A DNA stretch of 39,769 nucleotides from Bacteroidota bacterium (lineage in GTDB: Bacteria > Bacteroidota > Bacteroidia > Bacteroidales > Tenuifilaceae), in contig JAEXVC010000004.1 of the NCBI GenBank assembly GCA_023406715.1, positions 1-39,769 on the forward strand, read 5' to 3'. The notes under the pieces were generated by a model. That model ran no database searches and was not told the origin of the DNA. It saw only the letters and a list, made by a program, of their open reading frames with translations. Shown one piece after another: positions 1-9,388 of this stretch (its first letter is position 1; the number at the start of each line of letters is the position of its first letter). A program made the translations under genes and the position numbers.

Positions 1-60
1 TCGAACCTGTGACCCCCTGCTTGTAAGGCAGGTGCTCTGAACCAGCTGAGCTAAGCTCCC
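1..60 (-). tRNA. tRNA-Val (anticodon UAC), 3' end cut off by window edge
   Basis: Read on the minus strand from base 60, the sequence has an acceptor 5' strand GGGAGCT, then TA, a D-arm GCTC/GAGC, an anticodon stem CCTGC/GCAGG enclosing the loop CTTACAA (anticodon TAC, valine), a five-base variable loop and a T-arm starting ACAGG followed by TTCGA. The last part of the T-arm and the acceptor 3' strand lie outside the window. A good promoter match lies upstream at 101-130. Identity is clear from the anticodon; only completeness is unknown. Confidence 0.95.
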
Positions 61-100
61 AATCTCTTTTAACTGCTCATTTCCCTTTGGAAACGCGATG

Positions 101-130
101 CAAAAGTAGCCCAAATTTTCATTTCCACAA
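101..130 (-). promoter_or_regulatory. Bacteroidota-type promoter for tRNA-Val
   Basis: On the minus strand, TTG (130-128), a 19-base spacer and TACTTTTG (108-101) match the Bacteroidota -33/-7 pattern TTG-N19-TAnnTTTG exactly. The expected start would be about 35 bases before the tRNA 5' end at 60. Inference from consensus only. Confidence 0.6.
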
Positions 131-175
131 ATTTTTCGATGAAAATTTTTAAAATATTTTTCTGAATTTTTCTAT

Positions 176-195
176 AAAAACTCAATGAATATTGA
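176..195 (-). terminator. Possible weak terminator after the NMO-like gene
   Basis: On the minus strand TCAAT-ATTC-ATTGA forms a 5-bp stem with a 4-base loop, followed by GTTTTT. It begins about 20 bases after the stop of the flavoenzyme gene. The stem is short and AT-rich, so this is weak. Confidence 0.25.
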
Positions 196-216
196 TTTTC
201 AAAAATTTACAGAAAA

Positions 217-1287
217 CTATTTGCTCTCCAAATACTCTCTTTTGATCTCGTTAAAAGTTTCTTTAACCGATATTATTTTCTTTGCAAGGTAAGCATTGGT
301 TCCTGCAAAGGCATAGCCATTCTCTAAATTCCCTCTAAATGCATTAAAAAGAGCTGTAATAATGCAGTAAGGGCTCGATGAAACATCGCAAGTTCTGATG
401 CACTTAAACGGGCAACGAATAGGTTGCTTGTAGCCGAGTCTAACTTTTTCAATGAAACTATTACCTATAGCCCTACCAGGCATTCCTACAGGGCTTTTAA
501 TTATTTCAATATCTTTCTCGGTTGCATCAATATATGTCTGTTTGAATGCCTCGGATGCATCGCACTCTGTAGTAGTAACAAAACGAGTTCCCATTTGAAC
601 ACCTGATGCACCAAGGTTCATAATATTTTTGATATCTTGACCTGTATAAACACCTCCTGCAGCAATAACAGGTATTTTCACATCATAAGTATCCTCAAAC
701 TGCTTAGCAACAGCAACTACTTCTGGGATTAATCGTTCTAAGGAATAGTTTTCATCATTAAGTTGTTCCGATTTAAATCCAAGATGACCTCCAGCTTTAG
801 GTCCCTCAACAACAATTGCATCGGGCAAATAATCATAATCTTTCTTCCACTTTTCACAAATAATCTTGGCCGCCCTACCCGACGATACGATAGGCACCAA
901 CTTAGTTGTGCTATCGCTTTTCAAATAGCTAGGCATGTCCAACGGCAACCCTGCCCCACTGAAAATAATATCAGCTTTTTCTGCAATGGCTGTTTTTACC
1001 ATATCGGCAAAGTTCGACATTGCGACCATTACATTTACGCCAATAATACCAAAAGTTTTTTCTCGAGCTTTTCTTAGTTCCTCCTTTAAGCCTTCAATAC
1101 TTGCTTCGATATAATCTGCTCCAGATTTCCGATAAAGCAGACCTAATCCTGCACTTGAAATTACACCGATTCCTCCCTCGTTAGCCACAGCAGCAGCCAT
1201 GCCCGAAAGAGAAATTCCAACACCCATTCCACCTTGTACAACAGGAACAGCAACAACTAAGTTGCCAATACGTAAGGGGTTCATCAT
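217..1287 (-). CDS. Nitronate monooxygenase / FabK-like FMN-dependent oxidoreductase
   Basis: This 356-residue protein is an FMN-binding TIM-barrel oxidoreductase of the nitronate monooxygenase (2-nitropropane dioxygenase) family, probably cytosolic. Visible marks are the N-terminal PVVQGGMGVGIS motif (residues 15-26), the family EGPKAGGHLGF segment (about 161-171, with the candidate catalytic His168), AAGGVYTG (209-216) and GVQMGTRF (229-236), the usual phosphate-binding elements. The C-terminal third carries four cysteines (C292, C296, C300, C308), a pattern I recall from a subgroup of this family. Two adjacent ATG codons are possible starts. The gene ends in TAG. A perfect -7 box lies about 65 bases upstream. 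The substrate cannot be told: nitronate oxidation and enoyl-ACP reduction (FabK) use similar folds. Confidence 0.85.
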   Translation of the reverse strand: MMNPLRIGNLVVAVPVVQGGMGVGISLSGMAAAVANEGGIGVISSAGLGLLYRKSGADYIEASIEGLKEELRKAREKTFGIIGVNVMVAMSNFADMVKTAIAEKADIIFSGAGLPLDMPSYLKSDSTTKLVPIVSSGRAAKIICEKWKKDYDYLPDAIVVEGPKAGGHLGFKSEQLNDENYSLERLIPEVVAVAKQFEDTYDVKIPVIAAGGVYTGQDIKNIMNLGASGVQMGTRFVTTTECDASEAFKQTYIDATEKDIEIIKSPVGMPGRAIGNSFIEKVRLGYKQPIRCPFKCIRTCDVSSSPYCIITALFNAFRGNLENGYAFAGTNAYLAKKIISVKETFNEIKREYLESK

Positions 1288-1349
1288 AAAATTCTAAATA
1301 TAAAGTTAAACTATCAACCCCTTAAATAAAACGAAATAGGAGGTTCTGT

Positions 1350-1357
1350 CAAAGGTA
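1350..1357 (-). promoter_or_regulatory. -7 box upstream of the NMO-like gene
   Basis: TACCTTTG on the minus strand matches TAnnTTTG exactly and lies 63 bases from the start codon. I saw no TTG at the expected -33 distance, so support is partial. Confidence 0.35.
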
Positions 1358-1452
1358 CTTTAAATTTCAGAAGAAAAAACTAAACGGTTGTATAATTAAA
1401 TATTTTAACACTTTTTGTTTATTAGGATTGTTGCCTAAAAATACAATAGACA

Positions 1453-2739
1453 CTACAACAACTCCATCAATTTTTCTAAGTGAACTCCACGAGAACCCTT
1501 AAGCAAAATTGTGCAACCACTTAGAGGATAAATCTTAAGGTAATCTACACATTTGTCAGTATTAGAAAAGAAAAGGAATTTGTCATTAACACCCCTAAAT
1601 CCATTTCCTACCAAGAATACATCCTGAAAACCAAGCGATACCACCTAATGAACAATTCTTTCATGTTCATCGTTAGAGTATTCTCCTAACTCTAGCATCT
1701 CTCCTATTATTACCTTTTTATTATAGGAGTTCAATGATGCGAAATTCCTGATTGCAGCATCCATACTAGATGGATTTGCATTATAGGCATCCATTATCAC
1801 AGTATTTTTATCGGTTTTGAGGAATTGCGACCTATTATTGGTTGGATTATACGATTCTATCGCGCTTTTTATATCAGCAACTTCAACGCCAAAATATCGA
1901 CCAACAGTTAATGCTGCCAATAAATTTTCAGTATTATAGTCACCCACTAAATTCGATTGTACCTGAATAGTTCCACCATCCAATTTAACTTTTAAAGCCA
2001 AAAATGGATTTCCAGTCTCTCTGATAATATCATAACTAGAGCAAAAATTCGAGTACGCTACACTTCGTTTCTCTAAATGGTAACGAACTATTAAATCATT
2101 TAGAATAGAATTTGTCTGATTATAAAAAACTTTATCGCCACCTTTTTCAATAAAGCCATATAGTTCAGACTTTGTGTTAATTACACCTTCAAACGAGCCA
2201 AAACCACCCAAATGCGCTCGTCCAATATTGGTGATTAATCCATAGTTTGGCTCAGCTATTTCTGCCAACTCCTTAATATCACCTGGATGATTTGCCCCCA
2301 TCTCAACAATAGCCAGGTTATTATTGCTAGTAAGCGACAGTAAAGTTAAAGGTACACCTATATGGTTATTTAAATTTCCCTTTGTAGCATAAACATTATA
2401 CTTCGTCGAAAGAACTGCTGCCAATAACTCCTTGGTAGTAGTTTTTCCATTACTCCCGGTGATTCCTATAATTTTAATTCCCAACTTCCTTCTATGATAA
2501 TTTGCAAGAGTCTGTAAAGTCCTAAGTACATTATCTACAAGCAAGCATCCTTCGGACAAATACTCTGGGTTATCTATAACTGCCATAGAAGCACCTAGTT
2601 CGAGCGCACTCTGTGCAAACTTATTACCATCGAAGTTATCGCCCTTTAAAGCAAAGAAAATTGAACCCTGAGGAACATTTCGGCTATCGGTTGTTACAAC
2701 TGGGTATTTTTCAAAATGTTGATATAACTTTTCAAGCAT
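1453..2739 (-). pseudogene. murF: murF, UDP-MurNAc-tripeptide--D-Ala-D-Ala ligase, interrupted by an in-frame TAG
   Basis: MurF joins D-Ala-D-Ala to UDP-MurNAc-tripeptide with ATP in the cytosol, the last soluble step of peptidoglycan precursor synthesis. The frame shows the Mur-ligase ATP loop ITGSNGKTTTKE (about residues 93-104), the DAYNANPSSMDAA segment and the C-terminal KGSRG motif. The reading frame is interrupted at 1645-1647 by TAG, after residue 364. The same frame then continues 63 more codons with clear MurF C-terminal sequence to a second TAG at 1453-1455. Without the internal stop the protein would be 428 residues, normal for the family. ATG at 2739 is preferred over a TTG at 2748. 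Because MurF is normally essential, a sequencing error, a mixed population, readthrough or a second copy elsewhere are all possible. Restart at the GTG directly after the TAG is unlikely to give a working enzyme. Confidence 0.85.
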
Positions 2740-2761
2740 AAACTTCAATTAAATTAAAAAC

Positions 2762-2791
2762 AAAAAACCTCATAAAAGTATGAGGTTTTTT
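2762..2791 (-). terminator. Bidirectional intrinsic terminator between gldJ and murF
   Basis: A perfect 13-bp stem (2762-2774 with 2779-2791) closes a 4-base loop; the arms read AAAAAACCTCATA and TATGAGGTTTTTT, so a T-run follows the GC part on either strand. It lies 20 bases after the gldJ stop, so it most likely ends gldJ transcription and separates it from murF. Confidence 0.8.
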
Positions 2792-2811
2792 GAAAATATC
2801 ATTAATAAAAA

Positions 2812-4338
2812 TTATTCTCCTCTCTTAGCTGCAGATTGTGCTCCAACAGCTTCCATTGCACAACGGAATCCAAGGTCGTTAGTTGAAGATGCTTCGTCAA
2901 GGAATCTTCTTGTACCTGGGCTTAACCAATAAGCTCTATCGCGCCATGAACCACCTTTATAAACTCTAACACGGTCATTAACCAAAGTGGTCATTGCTTC
3001 ATTCTTAGCCTCAACTTTTCCTTGGTCATACATGGCATTGGAGTTTTTCTCTTTTAATGTAGCACCCTCTATATAGTTTAGTGAAGAGGCAACATCACCA
3101 TCTTTATAGTTGATATAGTAAGACTTGTTATAGTTTCTACGGTTAGCAGCCTCCTCTTCAGTAACCTCACGGAAAGGAATTCTTCCTAAACTATCCTTAC
3201 GAGCAAAAACACCATTCTCATCATAAGGAGTTTTAAATACGTTACCACGGTATGGCCTAATCTCATCCACATCATCAGAACTTTGTGGACGGTAAACGTC
3301 TAACACCCACTCATTAACATTTCCTGCCATACAGTACAAACCGTAATCGTTTGGCCAATATGATTTTACTGGGCCAGGAAAGGTATTCTCGTCGTTAAGA
3401 TTACCAGCAAGACCCATATAGTCACCACGTCCTCTAACAAAGTTTCCCATCATTTGTCCACGATTCTTTGCTGCTGCATTACGAACGTTATGTCCATTCC
3501 AAGGATAAATTTTGCGTTCAACCATACGCTCATCGTAGGTATTACCAACAAGGCCAGAAGCTGCAAATTCCCACTCGGCTTCAGTTGGGAGACGATACTT
3601 TGGCAACAAAATGCCATCTTCAAAACGAACAGGACGACCTTCGGGTTGCTCAGGATTTAAACTTGGTAAATTCTCCTTTACTTTTCCAGTATATTGTCCA
3701 GCTAAATAAGCATCAGTATTGAAATTATCCTCATTTTTTTGTCCAAGTTCAAGTTCCAAGATACCTTTTTGGACAAGAAGCATTTCATTAACACGGTCAC
3801 TTCTCCACTGACAATAGTCGTTAGCTTGTAACCAGTTAATCCCAACAACAGGGTAATCGTTATAAGCAGGATGACGGAAATAGTCTGTAACAAATGGCTC
3901 GTTGAAACCTAGTGGAGATCTCCAAACTAAGGTATCCGGAAGAGCATTCTTTAATACCTGAGGATAATCTACATAAACTCTTTTTAGCCAATGTAGGTAT
4001 TCTCTCCAATCTACGTTTAAAGTTTCTGTTTCATCCATATAAAAAGATGTAACAGTTACGCGTCGTGGATTCGAATTCCAATCGTACATAACATCTTGTT
4101 CAACTCGTCCCATAATGAATGTACCACCCTCAATAAAAACTAGACCTGGTCCAGCCTCAGGACGCCAATTTGTTACTACCTCAAAACCACCTTCCTCCAT
4201 TGAGTTATAGCCCCATCCGGTTTTTGATGATTGGTTTGCACCACCACTCTTACCACCGCCAAGCATTCCACAGGAGGATAGCCCTACAACACCTGCAAGG
4301 GCTAGAATTAATGTATTATACTTTAAGCTCATAGCCAT
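2812..4338 (-). CDS. gldJ: Gliding motility / T9SS lipoprotein GldJ
   Basis: GldJ is a periplasm-facing lipoprotein needed in Flavobacterium for gliding and for stability of GldK and T9SS function. The 508-residue product has a lipoprotein signal with lipobox LSSC (Cys23) and one formylglycine-generating-enzyme-like (FGE-sulfatase) fold over about residues 65-495. Diagnostic strings are GLVFIEGGTFIMGRVEQDV, FYMDETETLNVDWREYL, ALPDTLVWRSPLGFNE, YRLPTEAEWE, AGNVNEWV, RVYKGGSWRDRAYWL (from residue 458) and GFRCAM. These match what I remember of GldJ better than GldK, and the neighbours porU and murF are also those of gldJ. It starts 72 bases after the porP-like gene on the same strand, probably one transcript, ended by the hairpin at 2762-2791. 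GldL, GldM and GldN are not in the window. No start ambiguity matters: ATG at 4338 or the third codon. Confidence 0.88.
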   Translation of the reverse strand: MAMSLKYNTLILALAGVVGLSSCGMLGGGKSGGANQSSKTGWGYNSMEEGGFEVVTNWRPEAGPGLVFIEGGTFIMGRVEQDVMYDWNSNPRRVTVTSFYMDETETLNVDWREYLHWLKRVYVDYPQVLKNALPDTLVWRSPLGFNEPFVTDYFRHPAYNDYPVVGINWLQANDYCQWRSDRVNEMLLVQKGILELELGQKNEDNFNTDAYLAGQYTGKVKENLPSLNPEQPEGRPVRFEDGILLPKYRLPTEAEWEFAASGLVGNTYDERMVERKIYPWNGHNVRNAAAKNRGQMMGNFVRGRGDYMGLAGNLNDENTFPGPVKSYWPNDYGLYCMAGNVNEWVLDVYRPQSSDDVDEIRPYRGNVFKTPYDENGVFARKDSLGRIPFREVTEEEAANRRNYNKSYYINYKDGDVASSLNYIEGATLKEKNSNAMYDQGKVEAKNEAMTTLVNDRVRVYKGGSWRDRAYWLSPGTRRFLDEASSTNDLGFRCAMEAVGAQSAAKRGE

Positions 4339-4410
4339 TATTTTTATCTCTTAAAACAATCTCAAATATATAAAGAATTTAAATCATATCCATATATGTA
4401 ACGTAAAAAA

Positions 4411-5397
4411 CTAAAATTTCGGACATTTTATGTACCTATATTTTCGTTTTCCCTTTTTATACTCAAAATTCCATCCTAAGGTTACCTCGTGCGACGAAGT
4501 TGGTAATCCTCTGAAGCCATACTGGAAAATACTAAAATCATAACTATATCCCATTCTAAAAACATCATCGGCATAGCCCGCCGTAATAATAAATGAATGG
4601 CTATTAAAACTCAGGTTCTCGCGGAGCCATAATCCAGCAACAACCCTATAGCGTGAAAAGTAAAAACCAATATTTAACTGATCAAAATCACCCTGATGAA
4701 TGTATATTACGTTAGGCGAGAAAATAAGTTCATCCTTAAACCTATACCATTTGTATAAATTGTAATCGGCTCCTAAGTGGAGTGTGTATTTGCGGGGTAT
4801 GTAGGCCTTGTGATCCATGTACGTTGCTTCTACTGGTTGTAATATATGATGAACGGCAACACCTCCATAAAAATTATCATAATCGCCAGCAACTCCTAAA
4901 CTAAAATCGTAATTCCAAGATGTAAAACCAGGATATTCCTGCGTTCCAGTAACATTTCCTCCAATATCGAGCATATCAGGGAATACCAATCCCGAGTAGT
5001 TCCGAGTCCGCATTATTACGCTGGTTTGAAGGCCAAACCTCAAATGTGAATTGTAAGACGGCTGGATGCCATAGGCATATACGACATCAACCGAGGTTCT
5101 TGAAAAAATACCTTTTCCTTCAACATCCGAGACAATGTTGAAACCTATGCCACTCTTTATAGCCTGAATTGTTCTATCGTAACTAGCGCCATAAGTTGTG
5201 TAAGGCATGTCCAGTAATGTCCATTGATTTCTATATATTAATCCAAACCGAATATACTTGCTTGCACCAGCATATGCTGGGTTTAAATTGAGGGGATTAA
5301 AAAAAAGTTGGGAAAAAACAGGATCTTGCCCATAACTTTTTGAACAGGATAATGTTATGAAGAATAGTGAGAATATAGCTAAATACTTTCTTATCAT
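4411..5397 (-). CDS. PorP/SprF family T9SS outer-membrane protein
   Basis: PorP/SprF proteins are outer-membrane beta-barrels of the type IX secretion system; SprF paralogues help secrete or anchor particular surface proteins. This 328-residue protein has a signal peptide ending near SKSYGQ, then the family opening DPVFSQLFFNPLNLNPAYAG, the repeated RNQW element, many alternating aromatic strands and the family ending YIKCPKF. It begins the minus-strand unit porP-gldJ and is divergent from porU across 127 bases. It shares the family pattern with the second copy at 32887-33879 (RNQWT, SYDF, final CP-x-F), but is clearly diverged. Placement with gldJ suggests a core T9SS part, but the exact partner is not visible. 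The gene ends in TAG. Confidence 0.9.
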   Translation of the reverse strand: MIRKYLAIFSLFFITLSCSKSYGQDPVFSQLFFNPLNLNPAYAGASKYIRFGLIYRNQWTLLDMPYTTYGASYDRTIQAIKSGIGFNIVSDVEGKGIFSRTSVDVVYAYGIQPSYNSHLRFGLQTSVIMRTRNYSGLVFPDMLDIGGNVTGTQEYPGFTSWNYDFSLGVAGDYDNFYGGVAVHHILQPVEATYMDHKAYIPRKYTLHLGADYNLYKWYRFKDELIFSPNVIYIHQGDFDQLNIGFYFSRYRVVAGLWLRENLSFNSHSFIITAGYADDVFRMGYSYDFSIFQYGFRGLPTSSHEVTLGWNFEYKKGKRKYRYIKCPKF

Positions 5398-5473
5398 TTA
5401 AAATATCAAGGCAATGAAAATATTATAATAACAACTACGTTTTTTCGTTTTTATTGTTATAGCTTTTGAATGG

Positions 5474-5505
5474 TAAAGGTAAAATAAAGTTTTGTTTATT
5501 TGCAA
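5474..5505 (-). promoter_or_regulatory. Possible promoter of the porP-gldJ unit
   Basis: On the minus strand TTG (5505-5503), 21 bases, then TACCTTTA (5481-5474) gives one mismatch from TTG-N-TAnnTTTG. It lies 77 bases before the porP-like start in the divergent porP/porU spacer. Weak to moderate support. I found no equally good box for porU on the plus strand. Confidence 0.35.
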
Positions 5506-5524
5506 AAGAAATCATTTTTCAACA

Positions 5525-8500
5525 ATGCGCCAGATTATAATCACACTGTTTTTAATTACTAGATTTTATTCATCAATAGCACAAGAATCATTACTCCGAA
5601 CTATTGATTGGTCGACAAAGGATATTGAAAACCATAATTTTTTATGGTTTGAAAATGCCATTTACCCAGATCCATCCACAATGGCTCCATCCTATTTTGA
5701 GTTAATTGGACTGGACGAATTAGGTGTTGTTGACGTTGACAACTTAAATGTTTATAGTGAAAAATGGGAACCTCTGAACGAGTTGGACAAAGCAAAAATC
5801 ACCAATATAAATTCGCTTAAAAATAACACTACAAGCTACTCTGTCTCAAAAGAACGAGGCAAAAGTTACCTGCAAATTACAATTCCAACAATACGACATA
5901 TCAACAATAATTTCGAAAAATTAGTTTGTTTTTCAATATCTATTTCTCAAAAAAACACTGCTAAAAAAAATATTGTCAATAAAAATATCTCTAAAACTTC
6001 ATCGGTACTAAGCTCAGGCAAATGGATTAAGATTAGTGTTGAAAACAGTGGAGTTCACAAAATAACCTACTCAGAACTACAAAACTCAGGACTTGCGAAC
6101 CTTTCTAATATAAGCGTTTGGGGTAATGGCGGGAAAAAACTTCCGTATATGAACAGCGAACCATCATCCAACGATTTAAACCCTATACCTATATATATTG
6201 AGAAGGGTACAGATGGAATTTTCAACCAGGGCGATTACATTCTATTCTATGCAGAAGGGCCAAGAACATTATCGTACAATTCATCTGCAAGCATGTGGAC
6301 TTTAGAGCAGCATCCGTACACAAAAAAGATACACTATTTTTTAACAACGGATCAAACTCCTCGAATAATTGAAACATCACCCACTCCGTCGGGAGGAGTA
6401 ACCAATAATGTTAATGCCTACGATGCAATTGTTACTTTTGAGCAAAATGACACCAACCTTGTAAAATCGGGCAGGGAATGGTTTGGAGAATCGTTCGACA
6501 TTACAACAACCCGGAGCTACAACACAAACCTTACCGACCCAGAAATAGGTAGTACTCTCAAAATTTGGGTTAGAGCCGCAGCACGGTCTTCATCATCCAG
6601 TAATTTTCAAGTAAAGGTAAATTCGCAATCGCTAGGATACCTTAGTTTGAATGGTGTGATTATTGGAGATGAACTGGCCGACGTTGCTTCAGTTAACAGT
6701 CAAGTTTACACCACTACAATTCCACCTAGTAATTTAACGGTTGAATTAATTTACAATAAACCAAATTCAGCCTCCATTGGTTGGCTTGACTTCATAACCA
6801 TTAACGCAAGACAAAACCTTTCCTACAAAGGAAATCAAATAGTTTTTAGAGATAACCAAAGCGTTGGAAGTGGAAAAATTTCGCAATTCACCCTCCAAAA
6901 TGCCAATTCAAATACAAAAATATGGGATATTACTAATATCAACGAAACCAAGCAACTTCAGCCACAACTATCAGGCAACCTATTAACCTTTAAGCAGGAG
7001 ACTGAGACACTTAAACAATTTATTGCCTTTGAGCCAAGTAATGCAATGAATGTAACTTTTGTAGGCGAAGTGCCAAATCAGAATTTACTTGGTTTAAACC
7101 AACCCGATATGGTTATTGTTACCCATCCTATATTTTCACAACACTCCAAAGAAATTGCCTCGCTTCATGAGGAAAAAGATGGGCTAAGTGTTGCAGTGGT
7201 AACCAATGAGCAGGTTTATAACGAATTTTCTTCTGGAAACCCTGATGTTAGTGCCATCCGAAATCTTATGCGAACACTTTATAAAAGAGCCAGCGGAGAG
7301 TCCGAGATGCCAAAGTATCTGCTTCTCTTTGGCGATGGTTCTTACGATAACTTGTCGAATACTCAAAGCAATACAAACCTCATTTTGACTTACCAATCGG
7401 ACCGCTCCATCAACAAAACCAGTTCCTTTGTAACCGACGATTTTTTTGGATTACTCGATGATAATGAGGGAGAAGCCGATGGTTTACTGGACATTGGAAT
7501 TGGAAGACTGCCCGTAAAAAACCTAGAAGAAGCCGATATTGTGGTAAATAAAATCAAGAATTACATGAATGGCAGTAATAATGGGATATGGCAAAATCAA
7601 CTTTGCTTTATTGGCGATGATGAGGACGGGAATGTACATATGCAAGATGCCAATACCCTTGCCGAGTATATAGAAACAAACCACAAAGAGTATAATGTTC
7701 AGAAAATATACTTTGATGCATATAAACAAATTACCTCTTCGGGCGGAGCAAGTTATCCTGATGTTACTAATGCAATAAATACAACTGTAAATAATGGTGC
7801 ACTACTTGTAAACTATACGGGACATGGCAATGAACGATGGCTCTCCCACGAAAAAGTATTGATGCTAGATGACGTATTATCGTGGAAAAACTCAAATGCT
7901 CTTTCGCTCTTTGTAACTGCTACGTGTGAGTTTAGCCGTTTCGACGATTACAATATGACCTCTACAGGCGAGTGGATCCTGCTTTCGCCCAAGGGAGGTG
8001 GGGTTGCACTTCTATCAACCACTCGTTTAGTTTATTCAAGCCCTAACTTTGTTCTTAATTACAATTTTGTAAAAAATATTTTCAAAAGAAATGCCGATGA
8101 TTCCTATAATACTTTAGGAGATTTAGTTCGTATTACAAAAAATCTATCGGGCACTGGATATAATAAACGTAACTTTTCACTTCTGGGCGATCCTGCTCTA
8201 AAACTTCAATACCCTAAGAAAAATTTAGAAATACTAACTGTAAACAATACGCCCGTTGCTGAACCAATTGATACATTAAAGGCTCTTAGCGAAATTAACT
8301 TAACAGGAAAGGTCACTTATTTTAATGGTGCGAATGATGAGAGTTTCAGCGGAATAGCAACTATTACCGTTTTTGATAAAGCAAAATTAATTACGACACT
8401 AGCAAATGACGGTGGTAGTACTATGACTTTCTCCTCAGAAGAAAACATACTTTACAAAGGTAAAGCAACCGTTGAGAACGGTAGTTTCTCAATCAACTTT

Positions 8501-9304
8501 ATTATACCAAAGGACATTAACTACCAATATGGTAATGGACGAATAAGCCTTTATGCTGAGAACGAAACTGAAACGGCAATGGGTTATAACGAAACTGTTA
8601 CTGTTGGTGGAATAAACTCAAACTCTGTAATTGACAACAACGGTCCATTAATTAAGATTTATCTAAACGATGAAAACTTTGTAACCGGGGGAATGTCGGA
8701 TCCAAACCCCAGATTTTTAATTAAACTCTCCGACGAAAGTGGAATAAATACTACGGGTATTGGCATTGGTCATGATATTATAGCCACATTATCTCCCCTT
8801 AACCAACAGGAACAAAAATTCAACCTAAATAATTACTACCAGTCTGTTATTGATGACTTCAAATGCGGAACGATTGATTATCAGATGAGTAACCTAACTC
8901 CGGGTTTGCATAAGTTAAAGGTTAAAGCATGGGACATATATAATAACAGCTCTGAAACTGAAATTGCATTCAATGTGACCACTGGAGAACAACTAAAACT
9001 CGAAAACTTTTTTAACTATCCAAATCCCTTTTCTGACAATACATCGTTCTACTTTGAACATAATAAACCTGATGCCAATCTCGATATTGAAATCCAAATA
9101 TTTAATTTTTCCGGGATGCTTTTGCAACGCCTTTCATATAACGAAACAAACCCAGGGAACTTTAGAATAGGACCACTATCATGGACAGGGAACACTTATA
9201 CTGGTAACAAATTGGACAAGGGCATTTATATCTGTAAATTAACTGTTAAGTCCTCCGATGGATATAGCGCTAGCAAACACTTAAAAATTATGATAATGAG
9301 ATAA
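5525..9304 (+). CDS. porU: T9SS sortase PorU (C25 gingipain-like cysteine protease)
   Basis: PorU is the cell-surface sortase of the type IX secretion system: it removes the C-terminal sorting domain from exported proteins and attaches them to the outer membrane. The 1259-residue protein starts with a signal peptide ending SSIAQ. A long beta-rich N-terminal region is followed by a C25 (gingipain-like) peptidase domain at about residues 520-870, with the catalytic His in NYTGHGNERW (His767) and the catalytic Cys in TATCEFSRFD (Cys801). The C-terminal 95 residues (from FNYPNPF) resemble the T9SS sorting-domain fold, as in PorU of Porphyromonas. ATG at 5525 is chosen because the signal peptide begins there; the frame is open upstream to a TTG at 5492. 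It is divergent from the porP-gldJ unit and followed by porV 110 bases later. Confidence 0.93.
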   Translation: MRQIIITLFLITRFYSSIAQESLLRTIDWSTKDIENHNFLWFENAIYPDPSTMAPSYFELIGLDELGVVDVDNLNVYSEKWEPLNELDKAKITNINSLKNNTTSYSVSKERGKSYLQITIPTIRHINNNFEKLVCFSISISQKNTAKKNIVNKNISKTSSVLSSGKWIKISVENSGVHKITYSELQNSGLANLSNISVWGNGGKKLPYMNSEPSSNDLNPIPIYIEKGTDGIFNQGDYILFYAEGPRTLSYNSSASMWTLEQHPYTKKIHYFLTTDQTPRIIETSPTPSGGVTNNVNAYDAIVTFEQNDTNLVKSGREWFGESFDITTTRSYNTNLTDPEIGSTLKIWVRAAARSSSSSNFQVKVNSQSLGYLSLNGVIIGDELADVASVNSQVYTTTIPPSNLTVELIYNKPNSASIGWLDFITINARQNLSYKGNQIVFRDNQSVGSGKISQFTLQNANSNTKIWDITNINETKQLQPQLSGNLLTFKQETETLKQFIAFEPSNAMNVTFVGEVPNQNLLGLNQPDMVIVTHPIFSQHSKEIASLHEEKDGLSVAVVTNEQVYNEFSSGNPDVSAIRNLMRTLYKRASGESEMPKYLLLFGDGSYDNLSNTQSNTNLILTYQSDRSINKTSSFVTDDFFGLLDDNEGEADGLLDIGIGRLPVKNLEEADIVVNKIKNYMNGSNNGIWQNQLCFIGDDEDGNVHMQDANTLAEYIETNHKEYNVQKIYFDAYKQITSSGGASYPDVTNAINTTVNNGALLVNYTGHGNERWLSHEKVLMLDDVLSWKNSNALSLFVTATCEFSRFDDYNMTSTGEWILLSPKGGGVALLSTTRLVYSSPNFVLNYNFVKNIFKRNADDSYNTLGDLVRITKNLSGTGYNKRNFSLLGDPALKLQYPKKNLEILTVNNTPVAEPIDTLKALSEINLTGKVTYFNGANDESFSGIATITVFDKAKLITTLANDGGSTMTFSSEENILYKGKATVENGSFSINFIIPKDINYQYGNGRISLYAENETETAMGYNETVTVGGINSNSVIDNNGPLIKIYLNDENFVTGGMSDPNPRFLIKLSDESGINTTGIGIGHDIIATLSPLNQQEQKFNLNNYYQSVIDDFKCGTIDYQMSNLTPGLHKLKVKAWDIYNNSSETEIAFNVTTGEQLKLENFFNYPNPFSDNTSFYFEHNKPDANLDIEIQIFNFSGMLLQRLSYNETNPGNFRIGPLSWTGNTYTGNKLDKGIYICKLTVKSSDGYSASKHLKIMIMR

Positions 9305-9388
9305 AACCAACCTATTTTCGCTAAATCGGAACTCTCAATGCAATAATTTATTTAATTTTTCGTTTACGATTTGTTTTGAACAAATCAT

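Noticed and set aside
763..1077. Plus-strand open frame of 104 codons, and other long frames opposite real genes (for example 12351-12704, 10133-10417)
   Set aside because: They lie wholly or mainly antisense to clear family members and have no recognisable motifs; treated as shadows.
1453..1644. Separate 63-residue gene starting GTG
   Set aside because: It is the in-frame C-terminal part of murF directly after the internal TAG, with no own start signals.
1453..2739. Genetic code with TAG read as an amino acid
   Set aside because: TAG ends the NMO-like, porP-like (4411), lipoprotein (11867), first TPM (15673), E1 (28181), FlgO-like (30695), apbE (31870) and PKD (33924) genes at family-typical ends, so TAG is a normal stop here.
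2812..4338. GldK/PorK
   Set aside because: GldK also is an FGE-fold lipoprotein, but the strings GLVFIEGGTF-MGRV, ALPDTLVWR and RVYKGGSWRDRAYWL and the murF/porU neighbours fit GldJ; gldL, gldM and gldN do not follow.
5525..9304. Secreted gingipain-type virulence protease
   Set aside because: The C25 domain is present, but length, N-terminal region and linkage to porV are those of the PorU sortase.
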